In this document: one piece after another, positions 24,274 to 35,577 of the stretch | How positions within the stretch are numbered: position 1 is the first letter of the stretch | Layout: each line of letters opens with the position of its first letter | NCBI RefSeq assembly: GCF_003473485.1 | Contig: NC_053042.1 | Location: 1,252,501-1,316,500, forward strand | Source of the DNA: Medicago truncatula | Taxonomy: Eukaryota > Streptophyta > Magnoliopsida > Fabales > Fabaceae | Length of the DNA stretch: 64,000 nt | Reading direction: 5' to 3' | Made by a program: the position numbers and the translations under genes | The notes under the pieces: generated by a model | What the model saw: only the letters and a program-made list of their open reading frames with translations | The model's database searches: none | Told to the model about the DNA's origin: nothing

Positions 24274-24457
24274 CGGCATATAATAATAACCAGCTCATTA
24301 TTTGCATGTAGAACTTTGTCATTGTCACGTTTTAACCCATTGAAGTTTGTAATTTCCAATGCACATTTTATTTCACATATATCTCAATAGTCCTTCTCTT
24401 TATTATCATTCCATCTATTTTTCTTAAAAAAAACATTTTTTGTTCATGCACTCATTG
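23044..24457. other. Spacer and promoter region of the truncated LRR gene
   Basis: From about 23850 to the ATG this resembles 32190-32912, upstream of the full-length paralogue: shared ATGGAAA-T-AAAAACATTTTA, GTTACATAGTTTTTT-type, AATGCAATA-ATCTTCATCAA and GGCCGGC words. The promoter was therefore duplicated along with the gene. It holds an (AT)n tract ending at 24270. Confidence 0.6.
24228..24270. repeat. (AT)n microsatellite
   Basis: About 20 AT dinucleotides about 190 bp upstream of the LRR gene start. The paralogue has a TATAA pentamer repeat (about 32649-32680) in the same relative promoter region. Confidence 0.9.
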
Positions 24458-25456
24458 ATGGCTCATACAAGAACATACTATTGCATTTTCATGTTCTTTC
24501 TGTTTTTCATTTATTTTGTGCCAACGTTTGGTGACACAGATGGTCAAGTTTTGTTGAGGTTTAGAAGCTTTTTGTCCAATGCCAATGCTTTAAACAATTG
24601 GGTTGATGAGTCTAACTTGTGCAATTGGGCTGGTTTATTATGCATAAACAACATATTTTATGGCTTAAGACTAGAGAATATGGGACTAGGTGGAAAAATT
24701 GATGTAGACACTTTGTTGCGATTGCCAAATTTGGTTAGTTTTAGTGTCAATAACAACACATTTAAGGGTCCAATGCCTGAATTCAAGAAGGTTGTGAGTC
24801 TAAGGGCATTATTTTTGTCCAATAATAAATTCTCAGGTAAAATTTTAGATGATAGTTTTGAGGGTATGGAAAATCTTAAAAGCGTGTTTTTGGCAGAAAA
24901 TGAGTTTATTGGTCATATTCCTGTTTCACTTGCTAAATTGCCTAGACTTTTGGATTTGGACTTGCATGGGAATGGTTTTGAAGGTAATATACCTGAATTT
25001 CAACAAAATGATTTCAGAGTATTTAACTTGTCTAACAATCAATTGGAGGGTCCAATACCAATACGCTTAAGCAATGAGCCTTCAACCTCATTTTCTGGTA
25101 AGTAGTCAATGATAATTTGTCATGCCATCCACTTTTTTAATTTAGAAAATTATTCTTCTTACTTATGAAATTGCTCGCTCATTCCCTTATATCATACAAC
25201 CGCTGACACTTTTAAGATCGGTTGAACTGATTAAAAAGTGATTGAATATAATGTTTTTTCAACTAATTTAGAAAATTCAATATAATGTAGTATTGTATTT
25301 CTATATGATTGATTTTACTTGTGTAATGCAGCCAACAAAAACCTATGTGGAAAACCTTTGAGCAATCCATGCAACATGTCCCCAACAAAATCTATTGTGC
25401 CTCCCAACCTAGCACCTTCAACTCAAGAAAAGGGAAAGAATCACAAGAACGGTTGA
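24458..25456 (+). CDS. Truncated LRR receptor-like protein, kinase lost
   Basis: Paralogue of the pollen-receptor-like kinase at 32913-35577, ending before the transmembrane segment. Exon 1 is 24458-25097, exon 2 is 25332-25456, for 254 aa. There is a hydrophobic signal peptide (residues about 7-25), an N-terminal LRR cap with paired cysteines (NLCNWAGLLC), and about five to six LRRs (for example LRALFLSNNKFSGKI and LLDLDLHGNGFEGNIP). The C-terminal cysteine pair NLCGKPLSNPC follows. The frame then stops at TGA 25454-25456, exactly where the paralogue enters its KKNKKILIVVIVVV membrane helix. Only a short similarity (GGTTTTAGCTTC) continues downstream. If expressed, it would be secreted. It could be a pseudogene or a functional decoy. 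The start was chosen by alignment to the paralogue; an in-frame ATG at 24446 also exists. Confidence 0.75.
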
Positions 25457-25661
25457 AACTAAGCAAAATAGGCTGGAGGAGGGTGGTAGATACACAGTAC
25501 CATAATTATAGTTTTGTTCATTAAACATGGTTTTAGCTTCTTTTTTCTATTTAGTTTTTCCTTTTGGTAGTTTTATCTTACAAAAGAAAAATTAAACAAT
25601 ATTAATTAATAATCAAATTTGTAATATATATTAGAACTTCATCACAATTTTGGAGAATAAC

Positions 25662-26254
25662 TAGAGGTGTTCATGGGTTGGGTCAACCCATAAAACCCCT
25701 GACCCAAACCCAAAAAACTCACTTATCCAATAATGTTGATATTTTTTTTTTCTTTATTTTCATAGGGTAGAAGAAAGTTATATTTTCAAAACATACACGT
25801 TGTACCTTATATATTAAAAATCAAAACATACTAGAGTTACAAATTAATATATTGCACTTTTTGATTATTTTGATATCAATGCAATTTTATGTCATGCAAT
25901 TTTAATTTGTTGCAAGTATTTTTTGATCAAGTTTATTATTTGATATTCTATGATGCATAAAATTATAGTAAAATAAGCTAAACATTTTTTTAAAGAAAAT
26001 TAAAAAGTAGAATACTATTTTAAATCAAAATTATGAGGACTTGTCATTTAGTTATTTAATATTAAAAAAAAATAGAAAAATAAGTTGGGTAACCCATTAC
26101 CCAATCCAACCCAACCCAAAAATTAGTGGGTTTGCCCAAATCCACCCAATAGTATAACGGGTGGTTATTTTATCTCACCTAAACCGAAGTACACTATTTG
26201 GTTTGGTCTTGGGTTTGGCCAAACCCAACCCAAACCTACCCACGAACACCCCTA
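25662..26254. mobile_element. hAT MITE, 593 bp
   Basis: Ends TAGAGGTGTTCATGGGTTGG and CCCACGAACACCCCTA are inverted copies, with 8-bp target duplication AGAATAAC at 25654-25661 and 26255-26262. Subterminal tracts AACCCAACCC / GGGTTGGGT are abundant on both sides. A related fragment lies near 46998-47180. Non-coding. Confidence 0.9.
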
Positions 26255-26377
26255 AGAATAACGATATAAAAAATCACTCATACTAAAGTGTGAGCCAATG
26301 CATAACTTTTTTCATTAATTAAAAAATCCAGAGAAGAGTTTGTAAAGAATAAAATAAGGCGTTTAATTTTGAAAACT

Positions 26378-26498
26378 CACTTGGGTTGGCTTAGTGGTAC
26401 TGATTTGAAACCTGGGAGTGTACTCCTCCTCAAGGTCTCAGGTTCGATTCTCTCTGGTACCAATTTGAAGGGGTTATTTTAGCTTCTTAAAAAAAAAA
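26378..26498 (+). mobile_element. tRNA-derived SINE
   Basis: Pol III A-box-like TTGGCTTAGTGG and B-box GGTTCGATTC about 45 bp apart, then a short body and a poly-A tail (26488-26498). The head resembles a tRNA. Confidence 0.75.
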
Positions 26499-26514
26499 CT
26501 TTAACATTTGTTGT

Positions 26515-26654
26515 CCCTGTGAGCTTAACTCAGTTGATAAGGATATTGCATAATTTATGCAGGGGTCGAGGTTCGAACCCCAGACACCTCACTTCTCCAC
26601 ATTTAATTGTTTGAGCTCTAGCCACTAGGCTACTATACAAAAAAAAAAAAAAAA
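26515..26654 (+). mobile_element. tRNA-derived SINE with target-site duplication
   Basis: A-box TTAACTCAGTTGATAAGG, B-box GGTTCGAACCC (26570-26580), body, then a poly-A of about 16. Flanked on both sides by ACTTTAACATTTGTTGT (ending at 26514 and 26670), a 17-bp duplication expected from target-primed reverse transcription. Confidence 0.92.
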
Positions 26655-26959
26655 CTTTAACATTTGTTGTGAATTTGAATTTAAATATCGTACCAATAAA
26701 TTTAGATGTGCGGAGCAAAATGAAATAGCAACCAAAATCAAACTAACTTTAAACTGCAGCAGCAACAACAACAACATACCTAGATAGTAACCAAGTGTAA
26801 AACAAAGCTCACAAGCGAATCAAGAACTAAAGATAAAGAGAGTAGAGAAAACAAACACTAAGGTTTGTTCACCAGTTCACCTAGTTCAATCCAACAATGA
26901 TCTATGTTTGGTGGAGAGAGATCTCTCCACTTCGCTATCAATGAGTTTCTCATATATAG

Positions 26960-28515
26960 ATCAAAACAGGTTATAAGAAATTATTTGGGTCTTTCTATTG
27001 GTGGTGATCTGCGAAGGTTAGCCTTTTGGGAACCTGTGTTGAAAACCATTAAGTCTAGACTATCGGGGTGGCAAAGTCGCTTTCTCTCTTTTGGAGCCCG
27101 GTTGGTTCTTCTCAAGTCTGTCCTGACCTCGTTACATGTCTATGCTCTTTCCTTTTTCAAAGCTTCGTCGGGTATAATCTCTGTCATTGAATCTATTTTT
27201 AATAAAAAAATTTGGGGAGGGCGTGAGGATAACAAGAAAATTTCATGGATCGCTTGGAGCTCTGTTTGTTTACAAAAGGAGTATGGGGGGTTAGGGGTGA
27301 GGCAGTTAAGGGAGTTTAATAGTGCTTTGTTAGGTAAATAGTGTTGGTGTATATTGGTGGATAAAGGTGGTTTTTGGTATAGGCTGTTGGTGGCGAGATA
27401 TGGTGAGGAGGTAGGGAGGTTGGAGGTAGGGGCTGGAGTACTTCATCTTGGTGGAGGGAAGTAGTGAAGATTAGGGATGGGGTGGGTGAAGCTGCGGGGA
27501 GTTGGTTTGAGGAGAGGGTGTCGAAGAGGGTAGGGAATGGCTTGGCTACTTACTTTTGGTATGACAGGTGGCTTGGTGATGTCCCTCTTCGGACAAGGTT
27601 TAGTCGTTTATTTGACTTAGCGACTAATAAGTTGAGTACGGTGGCAGATATTTTTGTCCTTGGTTGGGAGAATGGAGGAGGGGCGTGGAATTGGAGGAGA
27701 CCTTTGTGGGTATGGGAGGAGGAGCTGTTAGAGGAGTGTAGGCAATTACTTAATGGTGTTGTTTTGCAATTTGATATTTCTGACAGGTGGCACTGGGACT
27801 CCAACATTGATGATGTATACACAGTGTGTGGGGCCTATCAAATCTTGACTACTATAGGCCGAACCTCCAACTGTCGATGTAGGAGACCTTGTCTGGCATG
27901 CGTAGGTTCCTTTGAAGGTTTCCATTCTTGCTTGGCGATTGTTACGGGACAGGCTACCAACCAAGTCAAATCCTTTGAGGCGTGGGTGTCTGAACACCGA
28001 GGCAGTTGGGTGTGTGGCTGGGTGTGGCATTGATGAATCAGCAAATCACTTGTTTATCCATTGTGCCACTTTTGGCGCGTTGTGGCAGCATATTCGGGCA
28101 TGGATTGGCGTGTCAGGTGTTGATCCTCATGATATTAGTGAGAATTTTATTCAGTTTATTCACTATACAGGTCACTCGAAGGCGTGTCGATCCTTTCTTC
28201 AACTTATTTGGTTACTTTGTGTGTGGATGATTTGGAATGAACGCAACAACAAACATTTTAATAACATCCAAACCTCCATCGAAGATTTATTAGAAAAATT
28301 AAATTACATTCTTTATGGTGGCTAAAAGCTAGTAATGGCACATTTGTGTACGGCTCTCAAAGGTGGTGGCCGGACCCTCTGTTATGTTTGGGTATCGACT
28401 GATCCTGTTTTTGTAATTACTGTATCTGTATGACTGTTTGAGGGGTGACCTCTTAGTACATCTTGTACTAAGGAGGCTTCGAGGCCTTTGTTAATATATA
28501 CCATTTTTGTGTCTT
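26960..28515 (+). mobile_element. 5'-truncated L1-type LINE, dead
   Basis: Encodes the C-terminal part of a plant L1 reverse transcriptase (YLGLSIGGDLRRLAFWEPV, LSGWQSRFLSFGARLVLLK, KEYGGLGVRQLREFN). A TAG follows LLGK where the family has tryptophan. Frameshifts come next, then a zf-RVT region (MKVSILAWRLLRDRLPTK, HLFIHCATFGALWQHIR) to about 28325. A 3' UTR and poly-A at about 28506-28515 close it. The catalytic RT core and endonuclease are missing. DNA 26671-26950 is probably remnant of another element rather than this LINE. Confidence 0.9.
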
Positions 28516-30469
28516 TAAAAAAAAAAACTTTAACATGCTCTCTAAAAACAGCATAATTTGTACTCATTTTTCAATCTCTTTTTTTGATCGAGAGACATAA
28601 TGATTTTCACTCACCTAAAATATTTACAATTGTTTTTCAACCTAAAAATTTCATCCAAAGTTACTCAACTATTGGGGCATATCCAATGCAAAACCAAATT
28701 TGTTTTCTTACCTCCTTTTGGATGGCTCAAAAATACCACATCGGATTTTAAAATACCCACCACCATCTTTTGAGTTTGTTTCAACAAATTTGAGAACAAA
28801 AAACAGTAACTTTTCGGACTTTTTGACAAGAAGGTATTATAGTATGGAGACAATTCTCCAACTTATCAAACACATCATTGAACTCCAATGCTGCAAAATA
28901 TTAGAACGTGTTCTTGCCATTTAAAATCCACCCAAGAATGAGAGTTGGATATGCCCTTAGCCTCTAAGTTTCCTAAAATTTCTCTCCTGTGTTACATGAA
29001 ATTCTACAAAATGATGGAAGAATGCTTAAATAAGGTCTAAAAATCGAGCAAATCGTACAATTATTCACCATCGGCTCACAATGGAAAATGATATATTTCC
29101 GCTATTGGTTAGCTGGAAATCGTGCCACGAATTATACAATCTTCAAATTTTGAGTCAAACACTACAACATTGCAGGAATTTTATCCAATAGGAAAAACAA
29201 ATCATATAAGTCAAAGACTTACATTTTTTATTTTTGGTGAAGAAAACTTACATTTTATATAGCAAATGGTGAATTTACATATTCTAGTTAAGAAAAATAT
29301 GTATTAAAGGATGGTTGAAACATCATAAAAAAATAACAAGATTATACTTGTATATTTATATTTATTTAACCATAATTACGTTCATACCACAATATCTCAC
29401 TCATAGACGTATTGATATTATATTTGTTTTTTTTATATTTATGATCTTATAAAATGTGGAATGTTGGTAAACTTTTTTCAGTGGAGGAGTGTGATAACTG
29501 TAATCTTAAATATATTGGTCGAAAAATAATTATAAAAAATAAACAATTGCCATTATGTAACTTTTTTATTTACTTAAATGATACTTAATTTATCGTTCCA
29601 ACCTACGAGTATTCCTTCAACTCTCTGTGTAACCATTCAATTCATTGATTGAAAAGACAACACCTAGCAACCACTACTTTTAATCAAGCATAGCATATAT
29701 TTTGCTTATCTATAAGGAATCACTTCATAAAAGAAAGTTAATAAAAAAAGTTAATTTTTTTTTTGTTTGTTCCAAGCCATGCAAGAATATGATTCCCTCC
29801 CTCCCATTAATCTGCATCATCACCAATTCACCATCACTATTTAGTGCTCTAGTCCCTCCATCCAAATCACTTCCTCACAAACAAAACCTTTTTTTTTTTT
29901 GTTTATTTCTTGATTTCACATATGTTCAAATCCTTGATATCCTTCTATGTTAATATTAGATCATGTGTGATTCAAGACATTTAAGAACTGTTATTGACTT
30001 TGGCTCCTAAATGTGTGCAATGGCGCTCGAAGATCGGCCACAACTATGTGGAGCAACATCCTTGGGGATGGGTGGATTCGGTAAAACATTGAGGATCGTA
30101 CGTACATTTCTACACATTTTGTTCTTATGTTTTCACTTGGTAACATCTATGCTGCTATGGAATTTCATAGGGATTGACGTCCAAAAACCTCCTTGTTGAT
30201 AGAAACGTTAATGTAAAATTGCTCATTGAATTTAATCTTTATGATTAATTAATGTTCCACATGGTGGTTATACTATTTGAATTGTTCATGTATGTGGTAT
30301 GACTTTTTTTACTTATGAATAAGAGACTTTGTTGGAACGGTAAGCTATCATAATTTTTATTCTTATTAATCAATTCATTCTTTATATCCTTCATGTTATT
30401 ACATATTAGACAACAATATATCTACAAATATTAATTATGACACTTAACATAATATATTTTTCAGCCTCA
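28516..30469. other. Spacer without an assignable gene
   Basis: AT-rich. A few small frames (for example 30011-30199, containing GMGGFGKT) have no convincing homology. I would not call a gene here. Confidence 0.4.
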
Positions 30470-30760
30470 GGGAAGGGCTATTGAGTTATTGCTGAGTAAA
30501 GAGTATGATGAAAAGTAAGCTTGTTAATCTTTGTATTTATTATAATATTGCTACAAAATGAATGAATGAATGATTAACACATTGTCGGATTCATTTTTTA
30601 GGTGTGATGTTTTTAGCTATGAGGTCATCTTATGGGAGCTCTTAGCTTTACCAAGCAGGAACCCTGGAAAGTAGTGAATTCATACCGAATTATTTATCAT
30701 GTTGGCGAGGAGGATGGCCGTCTGGACATTCCAAACAATGTTGGAAGAAGCAAGATTTTG
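30470..30760 (+). pseudogene. Protein kinase relic, possibly Raf-like MAPKKK
   Basis: Two broken pieces: RAIELLLSKEYDEK (exon-like, ending at GTAAGC near 30519), then KCDVFSYEVILWELLALPS after an AG at about 30600. The second resembles the subdomain IX motif EKCDVFSxGVILWEL of CTR1/EDR1-type kinases. After an in-frame TAG, a further stretch reads GRLDIPNNV, which matches RLDIP in the same family. All other kinase motifs are missing. Confidence 0.45.
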
Positions 30761-32912
30761 CATACATGAAAATTAATCCTGCCATTTTGTTAGCTATGTT
30801 TGATTTTATTTGTTTTCCTATTTTAAATTACCATCTCATCCATGTGAATTGTGAAATGAAGACACCCTTTACCTCTTTATGTTTCATTTGCTCTGCTGCA
30901 TTTGGAATTTGAGCATAAAACTTAAAGGTAACATGATATGTAGTTGTAGTTAAGTATGGAGGATGACATATTTTCTTCAAAACGTAAAGAACGATGTGAA
31001 TGTAGTCCTTTTATGCTCCATACAGTCTTAGAGAAATACCATTAACACACTCTCATATACACACTTTCTATTATTGGATAAAGTTCATATGTGTGTATGT
31101 ATAGAGTTTAGGGTTCGGGGTTTAAGATTTGGAAGAAAAATCTGATCCAAACATGTTGTGACAAAATAGAACAAAAAAATTTGACAAAAAAAATATAAGC
31201 AAAAATTAATTTTTAGTGATAGTATACTAAAGAGGCCCTTTATATAGTTAATAATTTTTTTATGCAATTAAAATGAGATGAGCTAGGGGTAATACAATGT
31301 AATGAAGTTGAACCTCTAAATGAAATTAACAAGAGTAAATGTAAATACCTAATTATCTTTATTAGCGTGTAAGTAATTAAATCGAGAAAGTAGTCTGTTT
31401 CTAATTATAAGCAAAATTAACTTTTTAGGTTCATTCAATTAATGATGTATGTGGTTCATATTATGGACCACGTACATCATTAATTGAATGAACCTAAAAA
31501 AATCAATTTTGCTCATAACGAGGGAGTATTTTCTAGGGGCATGCTTAAATCGGAGGTGTAAGACCCGTTTATTAAAATCTAGGGAAAACTACATTTACCT
31601 CCCATGAGGTTTCCCCTTAAACAAACGTTTGTTACTTAACCCCGGCCACCAACAAAAATAAATTCACAGCTGAATTTCCAATGCTAGAACGAAAATTACG
31701 ATGTTGGTTTGTCAAAAGAGAGGTTCTATAACATAGATTTCTCATGTTTCACATAGTTTTCTGGATCTGTCGACTTCGTCAGCTTTTCGATTACGATTTT
31801 CTCTCTCGGATCTGTACTTTTCTTTTTGACGTCGAGAAGCCTTTGTCTCATTCACAGATGGAATCTCTCTAAAGTCTAAACCAACATGTTGGAATTTTAT
31901 TTTGAATCATTTTTTCAACTTTCTTTTGAATCATATCATATGCTCTAAATTTGACAGGAAAAAAGCTTGTCGAGCAAATTTGCTTGTAGTTTACTAATTC
32001 ACTTAGATACCTTCTATTTTGTCTGTTAAAACGTATGAAGAACAAAGTATGAAGAAGCAGTATAGAAGAGTAGACGTTTCAGAGAAAAAACAGCTGGGTA
32101 TGTTTCAGAGAAATGAATTGTTGTTTTTGAGACAAACTAAGGTTTTCCAACTGTTAACTTATGACTAACAGAGTTAACATCAAATAATTCTTTCAAAACA
32201 AGGAATACAATGGAAAGAAAAAAATATTTTAAAATCAAAATAGTCTTTTATAATAATTAATAAAATCTCACACCTACAGAGGTGCTAAAATGCAGTCTTT
32301 TGTGATATACAAGAAATTTTCAAACGATTGGTTACATAGTTTTTTTCGCATAGAAATTCCAAAATGTTGAATATTTACATACTTGTTTATATGTTATTTT
32401 CAAATTATTGGACTCTAATGCTTCATGTTGTCATTTTCTTAGTTCCCATCATTGTTTTCAATGAAACCAAATGACCCGGAAAAAAAAAAAAAAAAAAGAC
32501 ATGACACATGCAAACGACAAGCATAGTAACTTTAGAACATAACTAGCATACCATACAAATAAAAGTTACATAAAATTGTTTTTAATGAAGTAGCAGCCAA
32601 TGCAATAGATCTTCATCAACAAGAAAAAACAGCTTTCAAAGCTTACAAAATATAATATAATATAATATAATATAATATATTGTACTTAAACAAAAGTATA
32701 TCATAGAAAAAAATAAGTTCCAAAATGACTCATATATATGGCCGGCTATAACCAGCTCATAATTAGAATGTCGAACTTTGTCATTGTCACCCTTTAAACC
32801 ATTGAAGTTTAATTTCATATGCACACTCTATTTCATATATCAATAGTCCTCTTATTTATTTTCATTCATTATATTTTCTTAGAAAGAACACATTTTAGTT
32901 CATGCACTCATT
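30761..32912. other. Spacer and duplicated promoter of the PRK gene
   Basis: 30761-31384 and 31541-32180 show no gene. From about 32190 to the ATG the sequence parallels the DNA upstream of the truncated paralogue, including the GGCCGGC word and the TTCATGCACTCATT word just before the start. A TATAA pentamer repeat occupies about 32649-32680. Confidence 0.55.
31385..31540. mobile_element. Foldback MITE
   Basis: A long inverted repeat centred near 31463: TTCATTCAATTAATGATGTA on the left and TACATCATTAATTGAATGAA on the right. Outer arms AATTATAAGCAAAATTAACT and ATCAATTTTGCTCATAACGA also pair. GAGGGAGTA at the right end is Stowaway-like. Confidence 0.8.
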
Positions 32913-35577
32913 ATGATGACTCATAAAAGAGCATACTATTGCATTTTCATACTCTTTATGTTGTTCATTAATTTAGAGCCTACTTTTGGTGACACAAATG
33001 GTCAAATTTTGATAAGGTTCAAAAGTTTTTTGTCCAATGCCAATGCTTTAAACAATTGGGTTGATGAGGCTAATTTGTGCAATTGGGCTGGTTTGTTATG
33101 CACAAATAACAAGTTTCATGGATTGAGATTAGAGAATATGGGACTAGGTGGGAAAATTGATGTAGACACATTGGTTGAATTGACTGATTTGGTTAGTTTT
33201 AGTGTCAATAACAACACATTTGAGGGTCCAATGCCTGAATTCAAGAAGCTTGTGAAGTTAAGGGGATTGTTTTTGTCTAATAATAAATTCTCTGGTGAAA
33301 TTTCAGATGATAGTTTTGAGGGTATGGGAAATCTTAAAAGGGTATTTTTGGCAGGAAATGGGTTCAATGGTCATATTCCTCTTTCACTTGCTAAATTGCC
33401 TAGACTTTTGGATTTGGATTTGCATGGGAATAGTTTTGGAGGTAACATACCTGAATTTCAACAAAATGGTTTTAGAGTATTTGACTTGTCTAACAATCAG
33501 TTGGAGGGTCCAATACCAAATAGCTTAAGCAATGAGCCTTCAACTTCATTTTCTGGTAAGTAAAGATTCATTATATTTTTGCATCAACATGGTTAATTTT
33601 TTCTGGTTAAAATTATTCATTTACTCATGATTTTCAACTTACTTGGAAAATTTATTTCAAAAGAAAAAACTTATTTGGAAAATTCAATAATATATTGTGT
33701 TTCTTTCTATCTAATTTTTCTTGAATATGCAGCCAACAAAGGCCTATGTGGAAAACCTTTGAACAATCCTTGCAACATACCTCCAACAAAATCTATTGTG
33801 CAAACTAATTCAGTTTTCTCAACTCAAGGAAATGGAAAGAAGAACAAAAAAATCCTTATAGTTGTCATTGTAGTGGTATCTATGGTGGTTTTAGCTTCAA
33901 TATTAGCACTTTTGTTTATCCAAAGCCGCCAGCGACGAAGATCAGAACAAGACCAACCCATAATAGGGCTACAACTGAATTCTGAAAGCAATCCAAGTCC
34001 AAGTGTCAAGGTGACAAAATCCATTGATTTAGCTGGTGATTTTAGTAAAGGTGAAAATGGAGAATTGAATTTTGTTAGGGAAGATAAAGGTGGTTTTGAG
34101 TTGCAAGATCTTCTTAGGGCTTCAGCTGAAGTGCTTGGAAGTGGAAGTTTTGGATCAACTTATAAGGCAATAGTTTTGAATGGACCAACTGTGGTGGTTA
34201 AGAGATTTAGGCACATGAATAATGTTGGTAAACAAGAGTTTTTTGAACACATGAAAAAGCTTGGAAGTTTGACACATCCTAATCTACTTCCTCTTATTGC
34301 ATTCTACTACAAAAAAGAAGAGAAGTTTTTGGTTTATGATTTTGGTGAAAATGGAAGCTTGGCTAGTCATCTACATGGTATGCAACATTATATTTTTATG
34401 AATTCTTTATATGGTCATATAAATGGTTATTGTTTAACGTATTTGACTTTAATCATATCTACCTTAAAAGTCGTACAAAATGAATCTCATATATTATTCA
34501 GAAATAACAATAATAGATATAATTGTTTTAGATAGAATTTGAATATGACTCAACAAATCAATGCAATAATTAGATTTATCAATTTTTATTCTTGGCTCAA
34601 GTCTTCTTTGGATCGACTTATTTGAGGTTATCTATTATAATCACTTGTGAGACTGTTAGAGAGAGTTTACAGAAACAACTTATGACATGTCCTTAAACTA
34701 TATTACTTAGCTTATTTCCACAAACATCACAAAATATATAGCTAATGAAAACAGCTTATAACTTGTATGAAAAGAATTTGACTTCATTTCATCTTTTACT
34801 ATAGAAATAGCTTCTACATAAGCATTTATATGATAAAATGCTTATATGCTATAAGTGCTTAACAATTTTTACATTGATTTTCCAGGTAGAAACAGCATTG
34901 TACTAACCTGGTCAACTCGTCTAAAAATCATAAAAGGAGTAGCAAGAGGCTTAGCACACCTCTACAAAGAATTCCCTAAACAAAACCTACCACATGGTCA
35001 TCTAAAATCCTCCAATGTAATGCTAAACATTTCCTTTGAGCCACTTTTAACTGAGTATGGACTTGTACCTATAACAAACAAAAACCATGCACAACAATTC
35101 ATGGCATCCTACAAATCACCAGAAGTCACACACTTTGATAGACCAAATGAAAAAACAGACATATGGTGTCTTGGAATCCTCATACTAGAATTATTAACAG
35201 GAAAATTTCCAGCAAATTATTTAAGACATGGAAAAGGCGAAAATTCCGATTTAGCAACATGGGTGAATTCAGTTGTAAGGGAAGAATGGACAGGTGAAGT
35301 GTTTGATAAGAATATAATGGGGACAAGAAATGGTGAAGGTGAGATGTTGAAGCTTTTGAGGATTGGAATGTACTGTTGTGAATGGAGTGTTGAGAGAAGA
35401 TGGGATTGGAAAGAAGCTTTGGATAAGATTGAAGAGCTTAAGGAGAATGATGGTGAAGATGAATCTTTTTCTTATGTTAGTGAAGGTGATTTGTATTCAA
35501 GAGGTGCAACTGAGGATGAATTTTCTTTTTCTGTTACTGATTCACAGGCTGATAAGTTTGGAAATGTTACAGGCTAG
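32913..35577 (+). CDS. Pollen-receptor-like LRR receptor kinase (probable pseudokinase)
   Basis: Plasma-membrane LRR receptor-like kinase of the PRK clade, involved in pollen tube growth and signalling in studied plants. Exons 32913-33555, 33733-34377 and 34886-35577; 1980 nt, 659 aa. Signal peptide residues 1-27; LRR ectodomain to about 230 with flanking cysteine pairs; membrane helix about 255-277 (ILIVVIVVVSMVVLASILAL) followed by the stop-transfer sequence RQRRR. The kinase-like domain starts near 335 (LLRASAEVLGSGSFGSTYKA), with Lys371 in VVVKRF. The catalytic loop reads HGHLKSSN (466-473) instead of HRDLKxxN, and TEYGL (485-489) replaces DFGL, so phosphotransfer is doubtful, as reported for several PRKs. 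The tail is acidic and serine-rich. Intron 2 holds a MITE-like insert. Expression is likely pollen-biased by family, not shown here. Confidence 0.92.
34645..34860. mobile_element. MITE-like sequence in PRK intron 2
   Basis: GTGAGACTGTTAGAGAGAGT start, AAACAGCTTATAACTTGTAT interior and CTTATATGCTATAAGTGCTT end; same family as 12130-12315. It ends about 15-20 bp before the exon 3 acceptor. Confidence 0.45.

Noticed and set aside
26515..26600. tRNA gene
   Set aside because: A- and B-boxes are present, but the acceptor and anticodon stems do not fold; the poly-A and target duplication show a SINE.
26904..28325. Open frames as cellular genes
   Set aside because: They are LINE reverse-transcriptase and zf-RVT pieces with stops and frameshifts, ending at a poly-A.
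30011..30199. NBS-type P-loop (GMGGFGKT)
   Set aside because: No further NB-ARC motif lies upstream or downstream; a chance match is more likely.
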